A stretch of DNA of 64,000 nt from Streptomyces fodineus (lineage in GTDB: Bacteria > Actinomycetota > Actinomycetes > Streptomycetales > Streptomycetaceae). Below, piece after piece: positions 58,432 to 64,000 of this stretch. A program made the translations under genes and the position numbers. How positions within the stretch are numbered: position 1 is the first letter of the stretch; each line of letters opens with the position of its first letter. Location: contig NZ_CP017248.1 in assembly GCF_001735805.1 (NCBI RefSeq), forward strand, positions 8,432,001-8,496,000, given 5' to 3'. The notes under the pieces are model-generated. The model saw only the letters and a list, made by a program, of their open reading frames with translations. It had not been told where the DNA came from and ran no database searches.

Positions 58432-60153
58432 ATGAGCAGTGCGACCCGCCACCGACTTCCCCTCGCCGGAGTGCTCCGCCCCGGGCGGCCCTCGGACATC
58501 TGGTTCAAGCCCGCGCTGAGCGTCGTCGCCGCGGTCGCCCCGCCCAACCTGCTCCTGCTGGCGCTCGGCCGCCTCGACCTGGCGATGTACACGATGGCCG
58601 GATCGCTGTGCGCGCTCTACGGTCACAACCGGCCCTACGCCGCCCGCGCCCGTGTCCTGGCCCGGGTGGTGCTCGGCATGGTCGGCGGCCTCGCCCTCGC
58701 CCTGCTCACCGCGTCGCTCACGGGCGACGCCGTCGTCCTCGTCACCGTCGGCGCCGTCATGGCCGCCGTCCAGAAGACCGTGTGCGACGCCACCCGGCTG
58801 GGACCGCCCGCGAACGTGGTCCTGACCTTCATCAGCTCCGCAGCGCTGTTCACGCCGCAAACCCTCGGCCAGGTGCCGGAACACGTCGGTCTTGCTCTGG
58901 TGGCCGGCGCCTGGGCCTGGCTGGTCGGCATGGCGCCGGGCCTGCTACGCCCGTACGGTCCCGAGCGCCGCGCCACCGCCCAGGCCCTGAACGCCGCCGC
59001 CGGATACGCCGACACCCACGGCACCGCCGACGGCCACGCCCGGGCCCGTGCCACGGCCGCCGCCGCGATCCACGCCGCCCGGCAGTCCCTGCTCGCCGCC
59101 GGCGCCCGCCCCGACCGCACCCGGCGCGCCTTGGAACGGCTCCTGGCCCGCGCCGAGGTCGCCCTCGCCGCCCCCGCCGACACCGACCCCGAACGGCTGC
59201 GCACCTGGGCCCGCGAGCTGCGCGGTACCGGCCTGCTCCCGCACGTCGCCTCCCCGTGCGAGTCCGCCGTCGAACTCCTCGGCCAGGACGTCGAACCCGC
59301 CCTCCCGCGAAGGTCGTTGCGGCACCGCCTGGCCCTCCTCGCCCCGATCGCCGCGCGCACCGCGATCGGCTGCGCCCTCGCCGGGTACGCCTCTCTCGCG
59401 CTCGGGGCCGGCCGCCCCTACTGGGCGCTGGTCACCGCGGCCTCCCTCTACCAGGCCAACGTCACCCTCACCTGGAGCCGAGGCATCCAGCGTGTCGTCG
59501 GCAACGTCGTCGGCGTCCTCGTGTTCGCCGCCGTCGTCCCGCTCGCTCATCTCCACCCGGCCGCGCTGGTGCTGTGCTGCCTCGCGCTCAACTTCGGCGC
59601 CGAGGCGCTCATCGCGCGCAACTACTGGCTCGGCACCGTCTGTGTGACCCCGATGGCCCTGCTCATCACCGAGTTCGCCCGCGCACAGAACCCCGCCGAA
59701 CTGATCACCGAGCGGGTCGCGGACACCTTCGTCGGCGCGCTGGCCGGCTTCGTCGCGGCCGTCGCCGTCACCAACCGGCGCGCGGGCGACCGTCTCGAAC
59801 ACGCGCTGACCACGGCGGAACGCGCCCGCGAGAACGCCGCCCGGCTGCTCGCCGAGCCGCACCCGGCCCCGCGCGCCCTGGAGTCGGCCCGCCGGGCGCT
59901 CGCCGCCGCCCTCGTCGACCTGCGCTCCACGGCCGACGCGGCCTCCGGCGAGTGGTGGCAGCGCGCCCTGCCCGAGGAGCGGGTCGTGCGGGCCGAGCAG
60001 TCCGGACACCGTACGCTCGCGGCGGCGGTGCGACACCAGGGGTTCGTACCGCAGACCAATGACCAGGACCGCGCCCCGGAGCAGGACAATGATCTGGACC
60101 GGAGCCACCAGGTCCAGGCCCCGGGCAGGACGACGGAGGGCATACGGCCATGA
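58432..60153 (+). CDS. FUSC-family membrane protein
   Basis: This 573-residue protein has two hydrophobic blocks (about residues 25-165 and 300-440) and a helical C-terminus; the second block has GRPYWALVTAASLYQANVT and RGIQRVVGNVVGVLVF, the FUSC hallmark. It is a probable exporter of aromatic or weak acids. ATG 58432 is chosen over ATG 58426 from the position of the -10. It overlaps the marR gene by ATGA, so pump and regulator form one operon. It is a distant paralogue of the FUSC gene at 28871, under a different regulator family. Confidence 0.83.
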   Translation: MSSATRHRLPLAGVLRPGRPSDIWFKPALSVVAAVAPPNLLLLALGRLDLAMYTMAGSLCALYGHNRPYAARARVLARVVLGMVGGLALALLTASLTGDAVVLVTVGAVMAAVQKTVCDATRLGPPANVVLTFISSAALFTPQTLGQVPEHVGLALVAGAWAWLVGMAPGLLRPYGPERRATAQALNAAAGYADTHGTADGHARARATAAAAIHAARQSLLAAGARPDRTRRALERLLARAEVALAAPADTDPERLRTWARELRGTGLLPHVASPCESAVELLGQDVEPALPRRSLRHRLALLAPIAARTAIGCALAGYASLALGAGRPYWALVTAASLYQANVTLTWSRGIQRVVGNVVGVLVFAAVVPLAHLHPAALVLCCLALNFGAEALIARNYWLGTVCVTPMALLITEFARAQNPAELITERVADTFVGALAGFVAAVAVTNRRAGDRLEHALTTAERARENAARLLAEPHPAPRALESARRALAAALVDLRSTADAASGEWWQRALPEERVVRAEQSGHRTLAAAVRHQGFVPQTNDQDRAPEQDNDLDRSHQVQAPGRTTEGIRP

Positions 60154-60809
60154 CGGCGACGAACGGCGGACGGGCGCCGGTGGACGACGCGGCCGACAAG
60201 GGACGGGCGGGCGAGCCCGGCGGCAGACGGCCGGGGGACGGCGACGCCGGCACACCCGCACCCGGGACCGGGCCCGGGCCCGGTGTGGACACCGGCACCG
60301 CCGCGCGCCAGGACACCGTCGCCGTCGTGGTCCGGCAGTGGCGGGCCGTTCATCCCGAGCTGGACACCGGGCCCATGGAGGTGATCGGCCGGATCAACCG
60401 CTGCGCCGCCCTCCTCCAGCAGGCCGAGGACGCCCCGCTGCGCCGGGCCGGGCTCAGCCGGCCCGAGTTCGACCTGCTGGGCGCGCTGCGCCGGACCGGC
60501 CATGAGCTGACCCCGGGCGACCTGGTCCGGGAGACCTTCTCCTCCGGGGCCGCCGTCACCAAACGGCTCAAGCAGCTGACCGAACGAGGCCTGGTCGAAC
60601 GGCGCGGCGACGCCCGCGACCGCCGCGTCGCCCACGTCCGCCTCACCGACGCCGGCCGCGCCCTGGTGGACGGCATCCTCCCAGAACAACTGGCCTACGA
60701 ATCAGCCGTGTTGTCGGACCTGGCCCCGAAGCGTCAGGATGAACTCGCGGACGTCCTGGGCGAGTTGCTGAGCCGACTGGAAGGCCACATGGGCGCGCTA
60801 CGGGCCTAG
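60150..60809 (+). CDS. MarR-family regulator with a disordered N-terminus
   Basis: This 219-residue protein has a Gly/Pro/Asp-rich N-terminal 50 residues followed by a MarR fold: INRCAALLQQAEDAPLRRAG, LSRPEFDLLGALRRTGHELT, FSSGAAVTKRLKQLTERGLV and wing GDARDRRVAHVRLTDAGRA. It is translationally coupled to the FUSC exporter by ATGA and probably represses the operon at the AT-rich promoter near 58400. The ligand is unknown. Confidence 0.85.
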   Translation: MTATNGGRAPVDDAADKGRAGEPGGRRPGDGDAGTPAPGTGPGPGVDTGTAARQDTVAVVVRQWRAVHPELDTGPMEVIGRINRCAALLQQAEDAPLRRAGLSRPEFDLLGALRRTGHELTPGDLVRETFSSGAAVTKRLKQLTERGLVERRGDARDRRVAHVRLTDAGRALVDGILPEQLAYESAVLSDLAPKRQDELADVLGELLSRLEGHMGALRA

Positions 60810-60849
60810 GGGCCTGTCCGGCACATGATCACGGCGGGGCTAGTGGGTG

Positions 60850-61393
60850 TCAGCTGAGCCCGGCGCGCCGGCGCAGAGCCGTCTCGGTCGCCTCGTCGGC
60901 AGGGAAGAAGAGCCTGCCAGGACAGCACCGGGTCATCCGTGCCGTCGGGGGACAGCCGGCTCCAGCCGCGACGGTCGGGGATGTCCGGCCAGGTGCCGAT
61001 CTCGTCGGCCAGCGCGACGAGGGCGGGATCCTGCGTCCGCACCACGGCCCGGTCGAGCCGGCGCAGCAAGTGGGCCGACCACTGCGGGAAGTTGCGGGTA
61101 CGGCGGACGAGAGCGCCGGGGTGCAGCGCGGTGCGGAAGAGGTTCGTCGGCACACCGCGCACCTCTTCCGGGATGCCGGAGATCAGCCGGCGCCCGGCCT
61201 CGTTGGTGAGCCGTACATTCCACTGCCCGTCGATCGCGGCACCCGGAAACGGGCCGTGCGTGTTCAGCAGCGTCTGCAACGAGGCCCGGACCCCGGACAG
61301 CGCCGGATCGCTCAGCGGTGTCTCCGGGAAGCGGGGAGCGTAACCGGCCGCCAGCAGCCAGTCGTTCCGCTCGCGCAGCGGCAGGTCGAGTAC
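60850..61393 (-). pseudogene. 5'-truncated MmyB-like helix-turn-helix regulator
   Basis: The ligand-binding part of an XRE/MmyB-type regulator is readable: LRERNDWLLAAGYAPRFPET, WNVRLTNEAGRRLISGIPEE, TNLFRTALHPGALVRRTRN and WSAHLLRRLDRAVV. The N-terminal helix-turn-helix is missing; the frame enters from the neighbouring hydrolase sequence at about 61393. Near 60930 the frame shifts and jumps straight to the C-terminal FFPADEATETALRRRAGLS, so an internal segment has also been lost. It is a relic. Confidence 0.7.
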
Positions 61394-62062
61394 GACCGGC
61401 GCGGCCACGGGCGCTCCGACGTGCCCGGACGGGGCTACGACCTCAACCGTCTCGCCGACGACCTGGCCAACCTGCTCGCCCGCCTGGACCTGCACGACGT
61501 CGTACTGGTCGGACACTCCATGGGCGCGGCCGAGGCGGTCCGCTGCTTGACCCGCCGGGGAGACGAGCGCGTCCGGGGAGTCGTCCTGAGCGCGCCCACC
61601 ACACCGTTCCTGCTCCGCACGGACGACAACCCGGAGGGCCCCGTCTCGGCGGCAGCGGCCGAGGCCGCCCGCACGCTCATGCGTCGCGATGTCGGGGCCT
61701 TCGTCGCGGCCACCTCGGGCGCCGAGTGGTTCGGGCCCGGCTACGAGGTATCGGACGGACTGAGCGACTGGACCAGCCGCCAGTTCTTCGACACCCCTCT
61801 TCAGGTCCTGCTGTCGACGAACAGGACATGCGTCAACGCGGACCTGCGCGCGGAACTCACCGCGCTCACGGTGCCCGCCCTGGTCATCCAGGGGGATGCC
61901 GACCGCTCGGCCCCGATCGAGCAGACCGGGCGCAGGACCCATGCGCTGCTTCCCGACGCGAGGCTCGTCGTGATCGACGGCACCGGACACGGCCTCTACA
62001 TGAGCGATCCGGACCGCTACAACAGGGAGGTACTCGCCTTCGCGCACACCCTGCCCCACTAG
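61388..62062 (+). pseudogene. 5'-truncated alpha/beta hydrolase
   Basis: About 225 C-terminal residues of an alpha/beta hydrolase are intact: YDRRGHGRSDVPGRGYDLNR, nucleophile elbow VLVGHSMGAAEAV, ALVIQGDADRSAPIEQT with the acid, and GTGHGLYMSDPDRYN with the catalytic His. The oxyanion strand and roughly 45-60 N-terminal residues are missing because the sequence upstream of about 61390 is the antisense of the MmyB relic. The frame stays open upstream only through that antisense DNA. It resembles non-haem chloroperoxidase-type hydrolases. It is probably inactive or unexpressed. Confidence 0.7.
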
Positions 62063-62125
62063 CGTGCGGCGCAGGAGCTCCGCCAGGTGGCGAGGGACGA
62101 ACCGGAAGATCCGCCGCCCGCACAG

Positions 62126-62239
62126 ACTGGTCGGGCACTCGGCCGCTCTCGCGGCGGGCTGACGACCAGGGCCCGACTCACGGCGGACGACCGCGGCCTG
62201 CCTCTGGCCGTGGCCGTCACGCCCGGCAACGTCAACGAG
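62126..62239 (+). mobile_element. IS5-type transposase relic
   Basis: A 38-codon stretch reads GRALGRSRGGLTTRARLTAD followed by DRGLPLAVAVTPGNVNE, the conserved block before the second catalytic residue of IS5-family transposases. Nothing else of the element, and no terminal inverted repeats, is visible. The flanks 62063-62125 and 62240-62376 show no gene. Confidence 0.7.
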
Positions 62240-62376
62240 GGAGGCCGCTCGCACCGGTACTTCCCGGTGAGTGTGCCTCTCGCCGGCGGCTCCCAGGTGA
62301 ACATGGCGAGGCCGACGAGGATCCGCTCCGAGCTGCCGCTGGGAGTCGAAGCGCGGACGAAGGCAGGCGCAGCGCC

Positions 62377-63141
62377 TCAGCCCTCCTCGCCGGCCAGGTG
62401 CACTCCGAACTCCGCGCCCTGCGGATCCCGCAGAATCGCGATGCGCGGGCCGTCCGGCACCGACACGGGTGCCAGCACGACGGCACCGCCCGCCCCTGCC
62501 GCGACCTCGGCCGTCGCGTCCACGTCGGCCACCGCGAAGTACGGCAGCCAGTGCGGCGGCACCTCGGGCGGGTACCGGTCGCCCATGTCGGCCATGCCGC
62601 CGAAGTCGTCGCCGTCGATGCCCCACTGCGTGTACCAGTCGGAGGCGTTGACGCTCCAGCCGAACACCGTGGTGTAGAAGTCCCGGGCCCGGTCGGTGTC
62701 CCGGGTCGCCAGCTCGACCCAGCCCAGCGTGCCGGGCGCGTTGAACAGACCGGCGCCCGGGAAGGACCGCGCCTGCCACAGCTGGAACGCCGCGCCCGTC
62801 GGATCGAGGGCCACCGCGAACCGGCCCACGTCGAACACGTCCATCGGACCGAGGACCACCGTGCCGCCGGCCTCCTCCACGCGCCGTACCGCCGCGTCCG
62901 CGTCCGTCACCGCGAAGGAGACGTTCCACGCCACCGGCTGGGACTCCTGGTACAGCGGGGTGAGCGCGGCGACGGCCGCGTCCCCCAGGTGCGCCACCGT
63001 GTACCCGCCCGCCTCGGCGCGTGGATCGGTCTCCGGACGCCAGCCGAACAACTCGGTGTAGAACCGCTTGGCCCCCTCCAGGTCGCTGGTCCCGAGCTCG
63101 GTCCAGCACGGTCCGCCGGTCACCGGCTTGTCGAACTTCAT
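62377..63141 (-). CDS. two-domain VOC (glyoxalase-like) protein
   Basis: This 254-residue protein has two tandem vicinal-oxygen-chelate domains. The first begins GGPCWTELGTSDLEGAKRFY and contains VAWNVSFAVTDADAAVRR; the second begins LGWVELATRDTDRARDFYTT and contains LPYFAVADVDATAEVAAGAG. Each ends with a DPxGAxF motif (DPTGAAFQLWQ, DPQGAEFGVHL). The layout matches mycobacterial CFP30B/Rv0577-like proteins. Members bind or detoxify small reactive compounds; some bind metal. ATG 63141 follows GGAAGGAA. It is divergent from the methyltransferase. Confidence 0.87.
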   Translation of the reverse strand: MKFDKPVTGGPCWTELGTSDLEGAKRFYTELFGWRPETDPRAEAGGYTVAHLGDAAVAALTPLYQESQPVAWNVSFAVTDADAAVRRVEEAGGTVVLGPMDVFDVGRFAVALDPTGAAFQLWQARSFPGAGLFNAPGTLGWVELATRDTDRARDFYTTVFGWSVNASDWYTQWGIDGDDFGGMADMGDRYPPEVPPHWLPYFAVADVDATAEVAAGAGGAVVLAPVSVPDGPRIAILRDPQGAEFGVHLAGEEG

Positions 63142-63294
63142 GACGGTTCCTTCCGGCCGGGTGCACTGCCGTACGACACAGAGATCTCTCCGCACGCTAA
63201 CCGCGACTGCCCGCCCCGGCCATCCGGGACGGTCCCGTGGGAGGCGCGGAAAGTCGTTTGCCCGCGCGCAGCCGGGTACGTGAGGGTTCCAGCC

Positions 63295-64000
63295 ATGGAC
63301 ACCGAGGACACCGCGGCACCGTCGCTGGCCGAGGAGATCGCCGAGTACTACGGCCGCGACAAGGAGGACGCCCGGCTGCGCGCCGGCGCCGGACGGCTGG
63401 AGTTCTGGCGCACCCAGGACGTCCTGCGCAGGCTCCTGCCGCCCGCTGCGGCCCGGATCCTCGACGTGGGCGGCGGCAGCGGCGTCCACGCGCAGTGGCT
63501 CGCCGCCGACGGCCATGACGTGGAGCTCCTCGACCCGGTACCCCTGCACGTCGAGCGGGCGGCCCGGCTGCCCGGCGTGCGGGCCCGCCAGGGCGACGCG
63601 CGCGCCCTGGACACGCCGGACGCGTCCGTGGACGTGGTGCTGCTCCTCGGCCCGCTCTACCACCTGCCCGAGCGCCCGGACCGGGTACGGGCCCTCGCCG
63701 AGGCACACCGGGTCGTACGGCCCGGCGGGCTCGTGGTCGCCGCGACGATCAACCGGTTCGCGCCGCTGCACGACAACCTGAGCACCGGGCTCTACTTCGA
63801 CGCCGAGCACCGGCCGCAGATCGAGGCCGCCGTCGGCGACGGCCGGATGCGCCCGACAGGGGGGCCGAAGTCCCTGTTCACCACGGCCTACTTCCACGAT
63901 CCCGCCGACGTCCCGGCCGAGTTCGCGGACGCCGGTCTGACGCCGCACGCGCAGTACGGCCTCGAGGGCGCGGCCTGGCTGATGGGCGGCATCGCCTCCT
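63295..64000 (+). CDS. class I SAM-dependent methyltransferase, 3' end beyond the window
   Basis: The first 235 residues are present. After EEIAEYYGRDKEDARLRAG comes a Rossmann methyltransferase: motif I ILDVGGGSGVHAQWLAADG, motif II VELLDPVPLHVE, motif III QGDARALDTPDASVDVVLLL with GPLYHLPERPDRV, and RVVRPGGLVVAATINRFAPL. GPLYHL resembles small-molecule methyltransferases. ATG 63295 has GAGGG 8 bases upstream. The substrate is unknown. Confidence 0.85.
   Translation, partial: MDTEDTAAPSLAEEIAEYYGRDKEDARLRAGAGRLEFWRTQDVLRRLLPPAAARILDVGGGSGVHAQWLAADGHDVELLDPVPLHVERAARLPGVRARQGDARALDTPDASVDVVLLLGPLYHLPERPDRVRALAEAHRVVRPGGLVVAATINRFAPLHDNLSTGLYFDAEHRPQIEAAVGDGRMRPTGGPKSLFTTAYFHDPADVPAEFADAGLTPHAQYGLEGAAWLMGGIAS

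Overview
The window is chromosomal DNA of very high G+C content with strong G/C bias at third codon positions. It carries many families typical of Streptomyces (DUF5997, DUF6214, DUF6221, DUF5134, PaaX/MarR/ArsR/TetR regulators next to their targets, GTG starts, near-absence of TTA codons). I read it as a Streptomyces genome. No rRNA, tRNA, CRISPR array or intact mobile element is visible. Mobile DNA is limited to a short IS5-type transposase relic near 62.1-62.2 kb.

Layout. 1-5.6 kb: the 3' end of a secreted PNGase A-like gene, a MarR regulator divergent from an ABC exporter, a small MltG-type transglycosylase and a flavin monooxygenase-like protein. 5.6-8.8 kb: an aliphatic-sulfonate (ssu) operon on the minus strand, headed by a 27-codon cysteine-containing leader peptide. 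It appears to be decaying: ssuA is frameshifted inside its signal peptide and only a fragment of ssuD remains. 8.9-10.5 kb: a YjbQ-family gene and two truncated genes meeting head-on. 10.6-24.2 kb: a six-gene minus-strand operon (DUF4132 protein, 1667-residue protein, repeat protein, MoxR-type AAA+ ATPase, DUF5682-VWA fusion, SWIM zinc finger) in which four of five junctions are ATGA stop/start overlaps. It resembles the E. coli yehI/yehL/yehM/yehP/yehQ set and is the least understood system here. 24.3-36.5 kb: ordinary core and accessory genes (DUF5997 with a stand-alone LysR ligand domain, MFS exporter, HAD, Lrp, FUSC, lactonase, CbiX-like protein, N-acetylglucosamine kinase, uracil-DNA glycosylase, BNR-repeat protein). 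36.5-49.5 kb: a HEAT-repeat gene with three TTA codons, an AidB-type acyl-CoA dehydrogenase divergent from PaaX, a SNF2 helicase and a large P-type ATPase. 49.5-64 kb: an old yellow enzyme divergent from ArsR, a xanthine/uracil permease, ferredoxin-NADP reductase, TetR, HAD, an M56 protease beside a heptanucleotide array, a second FUSC with a co-transcribed MarR, a cluster of gene relics, a two-domain glyoxalase and a partial methyltransferase.

Common threads. Regulators sit beside their probable targets with readable inverted repeats at 1.6, 28.7, 40.85, 50.65 and 55.4 kb. Several loci show end-truncated or internally deleted genes (5.6, 9.7 and 61.4 kb), so small deletions seem to have shaped this chromosome. 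The large central operon combines a chaperone-type AAA+ ATPase, a metal-ion-dependent VWA adaptor, a zinc finger and a very large scaffold-like protein. Its biochemical role is unknown.
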